Shown here: positions 15,412-24,414 of the stretch, in pieces
Numbering within the stretch: the first letter of the stretch is position 1
How the letters are laid out: each line of letters starts with the position of its first letter
From: Nitratiruptor sp. YY09-18
GTDB taxonomy: Bacteria > Campylobacterota > Campylobacteria > Campylobacterales > Nitratiruptoraceae
Assembly (NCBI RefSeq): GCF_016593235.1
Contig: NZ_AP023065.1
Location: forward strand, 434,001 to 498,000
DNA length: 64,000 nt
Reading direction: 5' to 3'
Notes under the pieces: model-generated
The model's database searches: none
What the model was told of the DNA's origin: nothing
What the model saw: the letters and a program-made list of their open reading frames with translations, nothing else
Position numbers and translations under genes: made by a program

Positions 15412-15894
15412 ATGCTATTGCATAAAGCAGTTTTTCTCGATCGAGACGGTGTCATCAATGTAGATAAGGGTTATGTAGGTAATATTGAAAATTTTGAGTT
15501 TATCGATGGAGTTTTGGAGAGTTTGCGAAGACTCCAGCAAAGAGGTTTCAAGCTCATCATCATAACAAACCAATCAGGAATTGGAAGAGGCTATTATACG
15601 CTCAAAGATTTTCAAAAACTTACAAAATTTATGCTTCAAAATTTACGCGATGAAGGGATTACAATAGATGGAGTCTATTTTTGCCCCCACCATCCAGATG
15701 AGAAATGTAGCTGTCGCAAACCAGCTCCAGGTATGATAATGCAAGCAGCCAAAGAGCATGAGATCGATTTATCTTCTTCTTGGCTCATTGGTGATAAAAT
15801 GAGTGATATAGAAGCAGCAAAAAATGCTGGTATACCAAATACGATATTATTGCAAAATAAAAGACTTATAGATGTAGTGCAGGAGATCGTGTGA
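15412..15894 (+). CDS. gmhB: D-glycero-D-manno-heptose-1,7-bisphosphate 7-phosphatase GmhB
   Basis: A 160-residue HAD phosphatase. Motif I is FLDRDGVIN (nucleophile Asp plus acid Asp), motif II the Thr/Ser in IITNQSG, and IGDKMSDIEAA near residue 125 gives the last acidic motif. The zinc-binding loop CPHHPDEKCSCRKP is present. It removes the C7 phosphate in ADP-heptose synthesis. ATG at 15412 touches the RBS AAAGG, so the TTG two codons later (15418) is probably the true start. It heads the eight-gene LPS operon. Confidence 0.93.
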   Translation: MLLHKAVFLDRDGVINVDKGYVGNIENFEFIDGVLESLRRLQQRGFKLIIITNQSGIGRGYYTLKDFQKLTKFMLQNLRDEGITIDGVYFCPHHPDEKCSCRKPAPGMIMQAAKEHEIDLSSSWLIGDKMSDIEAAKNAGIPNTILLQNKRLIDVVQEIV

Positions 15895-16886
15895 TAGATT
15901 TTAATAATAAGACAATTCTCATAACAGGTGGTGCAGGGTTTATTGGAAGTAATCTGGCTTTCTATTTTCAAGAGCATTTTCCTAAAGCCAAAGTAGTTGT
16001 ATTTGATAAATTTAGGGATGAGAGTCGTTTTAGTAATGGGAATCTTACTAGTTTTGGACACTTTAAGAATCTTGTGGGATTTCGTGGTGAGATCATTAGC
16101 GGCGATATTACAAATCCACAAGATTTACAAAGACTGAGAGATTTTAAATTTGATTATATTTTCCATGAAGCAGCTATCAGTGATACTACGGTACAAAATC
16201 AAAAGCTCATGCTTCAAACAAATCTCAATGCTTTCAAGGATCTTCTCGATCTTGCCCTCGCCCACAAGGCAGCAATGATCTATGCAAGTAGTGGTGCAGT
16301 CTATGGAAAACTTCCAGCCCCCCACCGTGTAGGTACAGAGGCTCCAGCAAATATCTATGGATTTAGCAAATTAGCGATGGATCATTTGGCATATGATTAT
16401 ATGAAGAGAGTAGATATTCCCATAGTTGGTCTTCGTTACTTCAATGTTTATGGCCCAAGAGAGTATTACAAGGAAAAGACTGCATCGATGGTGTTGCAGT
16501 TTGGTTTGCAGCTTCTCAGCGGACAAAAGCCGCGACTTTTTGAAGGGAGTGATAAGATCAAACGCGATTTTATCTACATAGATGATGTAATCCAAGCGAA
16601 TATAAAAGCTTGCAATCCAAAAAGAAGCGGTGTATACAATGTAGGCACAGGAATTGCTCGCAGTTTCAAAGATATTGTCGATATTTTGAGTCAAGAGCTA
16701 GAAATAGATGCAGAGTATGAATATATCCCAAATCCATTTAAAAAACAGTATCAGTTCTTTACACTTGCAGATATTGAACCCACAAGGGAGTATCTAGGCT
16801 ATGAACCACAATTTAGCCTCGAAAAAGGCATAGAAGCAGATATTCCTTATATCAAGAAGATCTTTGAAGAGGAGATCGCTTGCTAA
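15891..16886 (+). CDS. hldD: ADP-L-glycero-D-manno-heptose 6-epimerase HldD
   Basis: A 331-residue extended short-chain dehydrogenase with the NAD(P) loop TGGAGFIGSN near the start, the active-site Tyr-x3-Lys in YGFSKLAMD, and GLRYFNVYGPREYYK typical of HldD/RfaD. It inverts C6 of ADP-heptose, the last step before transfer to the LPS core. GTG at 15891 overlaps the gmhB stop and is preceded by AGGAG at the right distance. Confidence 0.94.
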   Translation: MIDFNNKTILITGGAGFIGSNLAFYFQEHFPKAKVVVFDKFRDESRFSNGNLTSFGHFKNLVGFRGEIISGDITNPQDLQRLRDFKFDYIFHEAAISDTTVQNQKLMLQTNLNAFKDLLDLALAHKAAMIYASSGAVYGKLPAPHRVGTEAPANIYGFSKLAMDHLAYDYMKRVDIPIVGLRYFNVYGPREYYKEKTASMVLQFGLQLLSGQKPRLFEGSDKIKRDFIYIDDVIQANIKACNPKRSGVYNVGTGIARSFKDIVDILSQELEIDAEYEYIPNPFKKQYQFFTLADIEPTREYLGYEPQFSLEKGIEADIPYIKKIFEEEIAC

Positions 16887-18292
16887 AAAGACTCCGCCAA
16901 GCAAATCCCAAAATTTTAGTCATTGGCGATCTCATGGTTGATCACTACCTCTTTGGAAGGTGTGAAAGAATCAGTCCAGAAGCTCCTGTGCAGGTAGTTG
17001 ATGTGAAGGAGGAGAAGGATCTTTTAGGCGGTGCTGGAAATGTGGTCAACAACCTCTTGGCTCTTGGAGCAGAAGTGAGTGTAGCAGGGGTAGTAGGTGA
17101 TGATGAAGCGGGAGAGTGGATAGCTAAGAGATTACAGAGCAAGGGAGTAGAGCATCTTTTACTACAAGAGGAGCGCCCAACTACCAAAAAGAGTAGAGTC
17201 TTAGCCGGTAACCAGCAGATACTGCGCATAGACCAAGAAGAGACAAAGCCAATTTCAAAGGATGCTCAGGAGAAAATTGTAGAGTTTGTAAAAGCTAGCA
17301 ATGCAGACATAATTTTGCTCAGTGACTATGGCAAGGGAGTTTTGACCCCTTGGCTTATAGGTGAGCTTGTAAAGATAGGAAAGCCACTCTTTGCTGATCC
17401 AAAAGGAAAAGACTACTCCAAATACAAAGGTGTCACACTCCTCACTCCTAACAAAAAAGAGGCATCACTTGCTAGTGGTATCGACATTGAAGATGAAAAA
17501 ACTCTCATGGAAGCTGGCAAGCGTATCAAAGAGATGGCTAATCTTCAAAGTCTCATCATCACTCTTTCTGAAGAGGGTATGGCAATTTTTGATAGAGGAT
17601 TTAAAAAGATCCCAACATATGCCAAAGAGGTTTATGATGTGACGGGGGCTGGTGATACGGTGCTTGCGACTTTAGGCTATGGTGTGGCTGCTGGACTTGG
17701 TCTAGAAGAGGCAGCACATTTTGCCAATTTGGCAGCTGGAGTAGTTGTGGGCAAAGTGGGAGCCGCAACTGCTACACTTGAAGAGATTGAACGGTATGAG
17801 AAGAGTCTTAGAAGTGCAGACAGCGAAGAGTTTATTAAAAGCTTCGATGAGATTGCTTCGATCGCCAAAAGAGCAAAAGAGCAGGGCAAAAGAATAGTCT
17901 TTACAAATGGGTGCTTCGATATTCTCCATATAGGACATGTGAAATATTTGCAAAGAGCCAAAGAGCTCGGGGATATACTCATTGTAGGAGTTAATGCAGA
18001 TGAGAGTGTTAAAAGACTTAAAGGTGCTGATAGACCTATCAATCCAGAGTTTGATCGTGCTTATATTCTTGCTACTTTGCAACCTGTCGATTATGTTGTG
18101 ATCTTTCATGAAGATACACCCTACAATCTTATCAAGCTCATTGAGCCAGATATTTTAGTCAAAGGTGGTGACTATCACGGTAAAGAGGTAGTGGGGAGTG
18201 ATATTGCCAAAGAGACTGTATTGATGGAGTTTGTAGATGGCAAGAGTACCACAAAAATCATAGAGAGGATCAAAGATGCTGCAAAAAATTGA
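16880..18292 (+). CDS. hldE: Bifunctional heptose-7-phosphate kinase / heptose-1-phosphate adenylyltransferase HldE
   Basis: A 470-residue fusion. The N-terminal part (about 1-315) is a PfkB/ribokinase-type kinase with [10 protein letters not shown] and the catalytic [11 protein letters not shown]. The C-terminal part (about 335-470) is a cytidylyltransferase-fold domain with [16 protein letters not shown]. It catalyses both the C1 phosphorylation and the ADP transfer in ADP-heptose synthesis. The TTG start overlaps hldD by 7 bases and has GAGGAG upstream. Confidence 0.95.
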   Translation: MLKRLRQANPKILVIGDLMVDHYLFGRCERISPEAPVQVVDVKEEKDLLGGAGNVVNNLLALGAEVSVAGVVGDDEAGEWIAKRLQSKGVEHLLLQEERPTTKKSRVLAGNQQILRIDQEETKPISKDAQEKIVEFVKASNADIILLSDYGKGVLTPWLIGELVKIGKPLFADPKGKDYSKYKGVTLLTPNKKEASLASGIDIEDEKTLMEAGKRIKEMANLQSLIITLSEEGMAIFDRGFKKIPTYAKEVYDVTGAGDTVLATLGYGVAAGLGLEEAAHFANLAAGVVVGKVGAATATLEEIERYEKSLRSADSEEFIKSFDEIASIAKRAKEQGKRIVFTNGCFDILHIGHVKYLQRAKELGDILIVGVNADESVKRLKGADRPINPEFDRAYILATLQPVDYVVIFHEDTPYNLIKLIEPDILVKGGDYHGKEVVGSDIAKETVLMEFVDGKSTTKIIERIKDAAKN

Positions 18293-18839
18293 AAAAGAGC
18301 TTCTTGAACACCAAAAGGCATTTGAGAGAGTATGGGAGGAGTTGCGATTTCATATATATACTGCAAGTGTGATCTGCATTGAAGCACTTAAAAACCAAAA
18401 AAAGATCATGCTTTGTGGCAATGGCGGGAGTGCAGCTGATGCACAGCACATTGCAGCCGAGCTTGTAGGAAGATTTAAAAATGAGCGAAGAGCATTGCCT
18501 GCAATTGCCCTCACTACCGATACTTCAGCGCTTACTGCCATTGCAAACGATTACGATTTTAGTGAAGTATTTAGCCGTCAAGTTGAAGCTTTGGCATATG
18601 CTGGTGATGTGCTTATAGCAATTTCAACTAGTGGCGAGAGCGAAAATGTGATCAAAGCAGTAGAAGCTGCGAAAATAAAGGGGTGTAAAATTATAGGACT
18701 CTTGGGCAAAGATGGAGGCATGCTCAAGGATATGTGTGATGCAGTGATGGTAGTACCAGTGTATGATACGGCTAGAATTCAGGAGATGCATATTCTCATA
18801 GGACATATTCTGTGTAGTTTGATTGATGAAAGTTTTTGA
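18276..18839 (+). CDS. gmhA: Sedoheptulose-7-phosphate isomerase GmhA
   Basis: A 187-residue SIS-domain protein with [17 protein letters not shown] and [10 protein letters not shown], diagnostic for GmhA. It makes D-glycero-D-manno-heptose 7-phosphate, the first step of the pathway, so all four ADP-heptose activities are encoded in a row here (gmhB, hldD, hldE, gmhA). It overlaps hldE by 17 bases. Confidence 0.95.
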   Translation: MLQKIEKELLEHQKAFERVWEELRFHIYTASVICIEALKNQKKIMLCGNGGSAADAQHIAAELVGRFKNERRALPAIALTTDTSALTAIANDYDFSEVFSRQVEALAYAGDVLIAISTSGESENVIKAVEAAKIKGCKIIGLLGKDGGMLKDMCDAVMVVPVYDTARIQEMHILIGHILCSLIDESF

Positions 18840-19645
18840 TGCGAGAGAAGTTTGAGTATTGGCTAGCAAAATCGTTAATAGGCCTATCAAAAGTTCTGCC
18901 CAAAAAAGCGCTCTATGCTCTTTTCATTGGGCTTGCTGATATTCTCTATCTTGTCGACAAAAATCGCAGACAACTCACACAAGATAATCTCTTAAAAGCT
19001 GGGTATTCTAAAAATCTTGCACGCAAAAGTTATCATGAGATTGCAAAAACGCTGGCGGAAATTTTGCTCCTCTACACTGGCAGATTTGATTTTTCAACTA
19101 TTGAAGGAGAGTTTACTCCAAAAATTGACAAACCAAAGATATTCATCACTGCGCACTTTGGGAATTGGGAGGCTTTGGCACACTATCTTGCACGCAATGG
19201 CTATCCGATGGTAGTAGTGGGCAGAGAAGGGAACAACAAACTTATAGAAAAAAACATCACCACCCATTTTCGCACAAAATATGGCAACAGACTTGTCTAC
19301 AAAATTGGAGCTATGCGTAAACTCATCGTAGCTTTGAAAAACAGAGAAAATATTGGCCTCTTGATCGACCAAAAGGCTGGTAGAGATGGGATAGAGACAA
19401 CATTTTTCAATCGAGTTTGTAAAACTGTGCCAACAGTTGCAATGCTAGCAAAAAAGTTCGATGTAGAGATAGTGCCGATATTTTTAGTGCGCACTTCCAA
19501 AGGATTTAAAATTATCCAAAAAGATTTTGCATGTAAAGAGTGTGATACGAAAGAGTTTACCCAAAAGCTTAATGATATTTTTGAAGAAGTAGTACGTATG
19601 TACCCAGAACAGTGGTTTTGGATGCACAATAGGTGGAGAGTGTGA
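18839..19645 (+). CDS. Lipid A biosynthesis acyltransferase (LpxL/HtrB family)
   Basis: A 268-residue membrane-associated acyltransferase. The catalytic H-x4-E appears as HFGNWE (His106, Glu111), followed by GLLIDQKAG and the C-terminal PEQWFWMHNRW typical of the family. It adds a secondary acyl chain to lipid A. The true start is the ATG at 18839 that overlaps the gmhA stop (TGATG); an in-frame TTG directly before it is less likely. Confidence 0.9.
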   Translation: MREKFEYWLAKSLIGLSKVLPKKALYALFIGLADILYLVDKNRRQLTQDNLLKAGYSKNLARKSYHEIAKTLAEILLLYTGRFDFSTIEGEFTPKIDKPKIFITAHFGNWEALAHYLARNGYPMVVVGREGNNKLIEKNITTHFRTKYGNRLVYKIGAMRKLIVALKNRENIGLLIDQKAGRDGIETTFFNRVCKTVPTVAMLAKKFDVEIVPIFLVRTSKGFKIIQKDFACKECDTKEFTQKLNDIFEEVVRMYPEQWFWMHNRWRV

Positions 19646-20496
19646 AAATTCTCATTCTCAGTGATGGTAAAAAAGGACATGAAAACCAAGCAATTGCCTA
19701 TGCAAAGCTCAAAAATGCTACTTATGTAATTAAGCAGATACGATTCAAAAGTAGATTTGCTAAAGCACTCTCATATCTGTTGGATTGGTTAAGAATCTAT
19801 ACTGATAAGCTTTTTGATGGTTTTGCGATAGAGTGTGATTTTGATGAGGTGGTAGGGGCCGGAAGCGGGGTATATTATGCTTTGAAAGTGGCAGCAAAAA
19901 AGTGTAAAAAAGATGCAATAGCACTCATGCAGCCAAAAGGATATCGAAAAAACTTTACCAAAATCTACGCTCCTTGGCACGATGGAGGAGATGTTCCTAT
20001 AAACTTTTCTTTTAGTCAGTCTCAGGAGGTTTTTGCATGTAAAAAACCATGTGTAGCTTTGGTGGTAGGTGGACCAAATAGAATATTTTCGATGGATACC
20101 GATACAATCAAAAATATTGTCAACTTTATACAAAAGAGATTCCCGCATCATACAAAGGCATTGACCACATCGCCACGAACACCGCAAGAGATTGAAGAGT
20201 ATCTGTCGCAAATTGATTTTGATTATAAGCTTATCTATTCGCAAAATCTGCTCAATCCTATAGGTGATTTTCTGGCTTGTTGTGAATATGTTTTTATCAC
20301 AATCGATTCTACTTCTATGATTAGTGAAGCGGTGAGCAGTGGAAAAGCTTGTATAGAGGTGGTGCCATTGCCAGCTAAAAAAGCAAATAAATATGCGAAA
20401 ATGGTAAAAATACTAGCACTAGAGGGATATGTACACATCTTTGATGGAAAGTTGGGAAAAGCTTGTAAAAAGATTGATCTGAGGAAATATCTATGA
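19642..20496 (+). CDS. ELM1-like (GtrOC1-type) family protein, putative nucleoside-sugar/LPS enzyme
   Basis: A 284-residue protein resembling the ELM1/mitochondrial-fission family found in many proteobacteria: ILSDGKKGHENQA at the start, VALVVGGPNRIF in the middle and FITIDSTSMISEAVSSGKAC followed by KKANKYAKM. The fold is glycosyltransferase-B-like and the gene is usually within LPS clusters, but its reaction is not established. GTG at 19642 overlaps the acyltransferase stop (GTGA), with GGAG upstream; a GTG three codons earlier is the alternative. Confidence 0.8.
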   Translation: MKILILSDGKKGHENQAIAYAKLKNATYVIKQIRFKSRFAKALSYLLDWLRIYTDKLFDGFAIECDFDEVVGAGSGVYYALKVAAKKCKKDAIALMQPKGYRKNFTKIYAPWHDGGDVPINFSFSQSQEVFACKKPCVALVVGGPNRIFSMDTDTIKNIVNFIQKRFPHHTKALTTSPRTPQEIEEYLSQIDFDYKLIYSQNLLNPIGDFLACCEYVFITIDSTSMISEAVSSGKACIEVVPLPAKKANKYAKMVKILALEGYVHIFDGKLGKACKKIDLRKYL

Positions 20497-21563
20497 GGAT
20501 TGTGCAGCTTCTACCAGAGCTCAATCAAGGTGGAGTTGAAAGAGGTGTGGTTGAATTGAGTCGTGAGCTTGTCAGGCGAGGGCACGAAAGTATTGTGATA
20601 AGCGCAGGTGGAAAACTGGTCAAACAGATTGAGGCTGATGGAGGAAGACATATACAGTTTGATGTAGCTAGCAAAAATATCTTCACCGTACCTTCTCGCA
20701 TTGCAAAACTAAGAAAGATTTTTGCAAAAATCCAGCCAGATATCATTCATGTACGAAGTCGTGTTCCAGCATGGCTTAGTTTTTTTGCCAAAAATGCTCC
20801 ATTTGTCACTACTGTGCATGGATTTAATAGCATCAATTTCTATAGCAAAATCATGACAAGAGGTGACCGCGTCATTTGCGTTAGCAATCCAGTCAAAGAG
20901 TATGTTGTAGAGCACTACAAAGTAGATGAGCAAAAGATTCGAGTCATTCATAGGGGTATCGATCTGGAACTTTTTAATCCTGCAAGTCTTGATAGAGAAT
21001 TCATGGAAAAATTTAGCGCTAAATTTGATCTCGCTGGAAAATTTGTCATAACAACTGTTGGACGTATTACACAACTTAAAGATTATGAGACATTCATCGA
21101 AGCAGTAACAATTTTGCGTAAAAAAAGAAAAGATTTAAAAGCTCTCATTGTAGGAGGCGTGCATAAAGATAAGCAAGACTACTTTGCTTCTTTGCAGCAG
21201 TTGGTTGCACAAAAGGGCTTGGAAAAAATGATAGAGTTTTGCGGGTCGCAGAGTAAAATAGCAGAAATTTATGCGCTCAGTGATGTAGTAGTGAGTAGTT
21301 CCAAAAAACCTGAGAGTTTTGGTAGAAGCATTGCTGAAGCGATGGCTATGAATACTCCTGTGGTAGCACCTGCACATGGAGGTGCACTCGATATTTGCAA
21401 AGATGGCTATGGTGCGCTTTTTCTTCCAAGTGATGCACAAGACTTGGCACAAAAAATTGAGCAGGTAGAGCCAAAAGAGGGTATGCGCGACTATATCGCT
21501 CGCAATTTTTCTCTGCATCAGATGGTAGAGAAGACATTGGAAGTCTATAAGGAGCTTTGTTGA
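20493..21563 (+). CDS. Glycosyltransferase family 4 (LPS core type)
   Basis: A 356-residue GT-B retaining glycosyltransferase. The acceptor-side loop NQGGVERGV, the central ITTVGRITQLKDY, and the donor-binding PESFGRSIAEAMAMNTPVVAP (EX7E-like motif) are all visible. It probably adds a sugar to the LPS core or outer chain; donor and acceptor cannot be read. The ATG overlaps the previous stop (ATGA) with RBS GAGGAAA. Confidence 0.9.
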   Translation: MRIVQLLPELNQGGVERGVVELSRELVRRGHESIVISAGGKLVKQIEADGGRHIQFDVASKNIFTVPSRIAKLRKIFAKIQPDIIHVRSRVPAWLSFFAKNAPFVTTVHGFNSINFYSKIMTRGDRVICVSNPVKEYVVEHYKVDEQKIRVIHRGIDLELFNPASLDREFMEKFSAKFDLAGKFVITTVGRITQLKDYETFIEAVTILRKKRKDLKALIVGGVHKDKQDYFASLQQLVAQKGLEKMIEFCGSQSKIAEIYALSDVVVSSSKKPESFGRSIAEAMAMNTPVVAPAHGGALDICKDGYGALFLPSDAQDLAQKIEQVEPKEGMRDYIARNFSLHQMVEKTLEVYKELC

Positions 21564-22549
21564 AGATTTTGCAGTTTATTGCAAGTTCTAAGTATGTAGG
21601 GGCTGAGAGGAGTTTTGTGGAGCTATGTAATGAGCTTGCAAAGCAAGAAGAGATAGTAGCTTTAGTGGTGAGAGGGTGCGAGTACAAAGAGAGGTTTTTT
21701 CCAAAAGTCGAAGTAATTGAACTGCATTCCAATCCCTCCAGATACAATCCATTTCTCTATCTAGAGATTGCAAAAATTATCAAAAAATTGCAGCCAGATA
21801 TTGTCCATGCTCATTCTGCAAAAGCAACGCAGATTCTCTATCGATTGTGGAGATTTATGAAGTTTGCATTTGTAGCGACAAAAAGGAATACGAGAAAAGA
21901 TAAGATCTTTCATAAAGTTCCATATCCTGTGACTGTCTCTAAGCAGGCCGCAAAGATTGTAGATAATCCCAATACTACAGTTATTTATGATGGCATAATA
22001 CCTCATGAAGTTGCATGCAACAAAGAAGATATTTTTACTATACTCGCTATTGGAGCACTGCGACCAGTAAAGTGCTTTGACGATCTTATTGAGAGTGTAA
22101 GAGATCTTGATTTTCCATTCAAGCTTTGGATTGTTGGAGAGGGAGAAGAGAGAGAAAAATTAGAAAATCTCATCCAAAAATATGATCTTCAAGGAAAAGT
22201 AGAGCTTTTGGGATATAGAGAAGATACACCATGTTTGCAAAAACGTGCACATCTGCAAATCATTAACTCTGAGCGAGAGGGATTTGCAAGAGTATTGAAA
22301 GAGGGGCTATTTTATAGTGATGTAGTTATATCAACACCAGTGAGTGGATCGGTGGAGATATTGAGCAAAAAACTACTCTTTGCACATGGAGAAGCTGCTC
22401 AAAAGATTCAAGATATATATAACAATTATGAAGAGTATAAAAAAGAGTTTGCAAAAATTAAAGAGATGTATGCAAAAGATTTTTTGCTGCAAAAGAGTGC
22501 ACAAAAATATCTCAATCTCTATAAGAGAGTACTGAGCAAGAAAGGCTAG
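21557..22549 (+). CDS. Glycosyltransferase family 4 (LPS core type)
   Basis: A 330-residue second GT-B enzyme. It shows YVGAERSFVELCNEL at the N-terminus, LAIGALRPVKCFDDLIES and SEREGFARVLKEGLFY as the donor-side motif. It ends the heptose/LPS operon. Start is one of two adjacent TTG codons (21557 or 21560) behind GGAG. Its last bases overlap the convergent membrane-protein gene by 4 bases. Confidence 0.88.
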   Translation: MLKILQFIASSKYVGAERSFVELCNELAKQEEIVALVVRGCEYKERFFPKVEVIELHSNPSRYNPFLYLEIAKIIKKLQPDIVHAHSAKATQILYRLWRFMKFAFVATKRNTRKDKIFHKVPYPVTVSKQAAKIVDNPNTTVIYDGIIPHEVACNKEDIFTILAIGALRPVKCFDDLIESVRDLDFPFKLWIVGEGEEREKLENLIQKYDLQGKVELLGYREDTPCLQKRAHLQIINSEREGFARVLKEGLFYSDVVISTPVSGSVEILSKKLLFAHGEAAQKIQDIYNNYEEYKKEFAKIKEMYAKDFLLQKSAQKYLNLYKRVLSKKG

Positions 22550-23739
22550 TGCACATTTGCAAAAGGTGAAGGTTTAGAGCGGTATGAGAAGTAGATTTTT
22601 ATAGATTTATAGAGATTAAAACTCATAATGAGAAGTTGCGTTGCAAAAAGTATAGCTGCACCATGCAGATCAATAAAGAGAAAGAGTAAAAAGTTTATAT
22701 GCAAAAAGAGCTGCACAAATGCAGCTCTTTCATCTACCATCTCCTTCATTGTTGGCATATCAAAAAAACCGCGGCTACTGATATGAAACCAGCTCAGAAA
22801 CGGAATAATTTTATAAAGCATGGCAAAGATTATTGAGCTAGCAAATCCAAAAAGATAGAATATTACCCCTTTTTCACTATCAAAAAGAGTGATCAATGGC
22901 AAAAGGAGAAGTGATACAAACCCGATATACCAATACGCGATACTTGGCTCTTGGATAGCGCGTTTGCGGTTTTTGATATTTTTGATCATCAGAAGTGCAT
23001 AGAAAGCATAAGGAAGAGTAGTAATGAAAAGCATAGGTATGAAGAGTTTTGGTAAAAAGAGTACTACGATAGTAGTTAACAGTAATAAAAAAGCAGTTGC
23101 ATAAACCAAAAAATAGCGTATTTTTTCATTGAGTTCATCTGTAACATAAAACATTGGTATGACCTGAAAACTCACTCCAATAATCAAAAGACCGATCCAT
23201 CCAAACAGAGCAAAGAGAGCATGTATTTGTGGCAAAACTGCATCAAATCCATTATTGCTAGTAAGCTTTGCAAGCATTGTGATACCAAAGACAATCACTA
23301 TGATAAAACTCAGAAGACTTAGTTGCATTGCTCTAACTGTTGGAGTAATGCGAGGTGATTGAAGGAGTTTCAAAAGTGTTGTACTACTAAAAAGACCGAG
23401 TGAAAAAGCTAGCGCTACAAGAGCGAATAAAAAAAGATTATATCCGTTGAATGAGAGAGAAAAAAACAGTACTCCCATCATAAAAGGAAGAAGAGTAATG
23501 AGTGCAAACTGTAGAGGTTTTTTAAAATAGACCCCAACTACGACAGGAAGCATCTGTTGCAACGCACCCATCATGATACTTGCAAAAAATCCAAGAGTAA
23601 AAAGATGGAGTGTTGCGATCGGGGAGGTATGAAAAAAGAGTGAAACCACTGCGATAAACCCGAACAAAACTCCTACTGTAAAAAACGCCAAAGGTCCCTC
23701 AAAGGGAGGAGCCTGATCAAGAGAGAGTCCTTTAAACAC
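22546..23739 (-). CDS. Polytopic membrane protein, haem-copper/NnrS-like
   Basis: A 397-residue protein with about 12 membrane helices. Conserved-looking histidines sit in helices, for example ATLHLFTLGFFASIMMGALQQ and PQIHALFALFGW, the pattern of haem-binding helices in NnrS and CcoN/NorB-like proteins. I cannot decide which of these it is. It lies in an operon with a DUF2249 protein and a hemerythrin, a combination that in other bacteria goes with nitric oxide or denitrification. Its start overlaps the DUF2249 gene by 8 bases. Confidence 0.7.
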   Translation of the reverse strand: MFKGLSLDQAPPFEGPLAFFTVGVLFGFIAVVSLFFHTSPIATLHLFTLGFFASIMMGALQQMLPVVVGVYFKKPLQFALITLLPFMMGVLFFSLSFNGYNLFLFALVALAFSLGLFSSTTLLKLLQSPRITPTVRAMQLSLLSFIIVIVFGITMLAKLTSNNGFDAVLPQIHALFALFGWIGLLIIGVSFQVIPMFYVTDELNEKIRYFLVYATAFLLLLTTIVVLFLPKLFIPMLFITTLPYAFYALLMIKNIKNRKRAIQEPSIAYWYIGFVSLLLLPLITLFDSEKGVIFYLFGFASSIIFAMLYKIIPFLSWFHISSRGFFDMPTMKEMVDERAAFVQLFLHINFLLFLFIDLHGAAILFATQLLIMSFNLYKSIKIYFSYRSKPSPFANVH

Positions 23740-23986
23740 CTACTATCTCCATAACCCTCTTTTCATCTTGTGGATAGAAGTAGTAGATGTGATAGATATC
23801 ACCCTCTTTTTTTACATGATAGGCTATGCCCATCGGTTTGAGACGATTAAAAAGATTGATCGGTTCTATGCGATGGATTTGATGGATAAAACTCTCTCCC
23901 TCAAGCATACTTTGTAGTTCACTCAAAACCATCTGCATAGGGGCAGGTGGTTCGAAATCGCGTGTATCTACGACGATCTCTCTCAT
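23732..23986 (-). CDS. DUF2249 protein
   Basis: An 84-residue protein with the DUF2249 pattern: VVDTRDFEPPAPMQMVL at the N-terminus, then IHRIEPINLFNRLKPMG and a C-terminal beta strand pair. The fold is TusA-like. The biochemical role is not known, but the domain is often next to or fused with hemerythrin domains in denitrifiers, as here. Overlaps of 4 and 8 bases with its neighbours indicate one operon. Confidence 0.85.
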   Translation of the reverse strand: MREIVVDTRDFEPPAPMQMVLSELQSMLEGESFIHQIHRIEPINLFNRLKPMGIAYHVKKEGDIYHIYYFYPQDEKRVMEIVGV

Positions 23987-24414
23987 CCTTGCACCTTTTG
24001 CATCTCCTCTAAAGTCTTCTCTTTATCAATTGGTAGCTGTTCAGCCATATTGTAAAGGATCTGCTCCTCTTTCATATTGTGCTGCTGTGTCATTATCATG
24101 AATGTCTCGCCAAATCCAAGTGCTTTATCACGATTCTTTGCCTCAATCGCTTCTCCAAGTTGATCTATGATGGAGCGAATTTGTGCATGCTCCATCTTCA
24201 TGACATGAATAGGTCCTTCACCTCCGCCCATAAACTCTTCCATTTTTGGGAAAAGCACTTTCTCTTCCATTGCAAAATGTTTGAGCATCGCTTTTTTGAA
24301 AGGGACAAAGAGCTCGAGAGCTTTTTCAAAATCACCTTTGCTCAAGGCCTCTTCAAGAGGAGCATAAAGCGTATCGCAATCTCTATGGTCTTGTGTCATG
24401 AAATCTTTTATCAT
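23983..24414 (-). CDS. Hemerythrin (HHE) domain protein
   Basis: A 143-residue four-helix hemerythrin-like protein. Candidate di-iron ligands are His10, His46 with Glu50 (KHFAMEEKVLF), His79 (MEHAQI) and His near 113 with Glu 117 (QQHNMKEEQIL). Such proteins bind O2 or NO at a di-iron site and work in NO/O2 sensing or iron-centre repair. It is the upstream member of the trio with DUF2249 and the NnrS-like protein, and its start overlaps the ArnT-like gene stop. Confidence 0.9.
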   Translation of the reverse strand: MIKDFMTQDHRDCDTLYAPLEEALSKGDFEKALELFVPFKKAMLKHFAMEEKVLFPKMEEFMGGGEGPIHVMKMEHAQIRSIIDQLGEAIEAKNRDKALGFGETFMIMTQQHNMKEEQILYNMAEQLPIDKEKTLEEMQKVQG

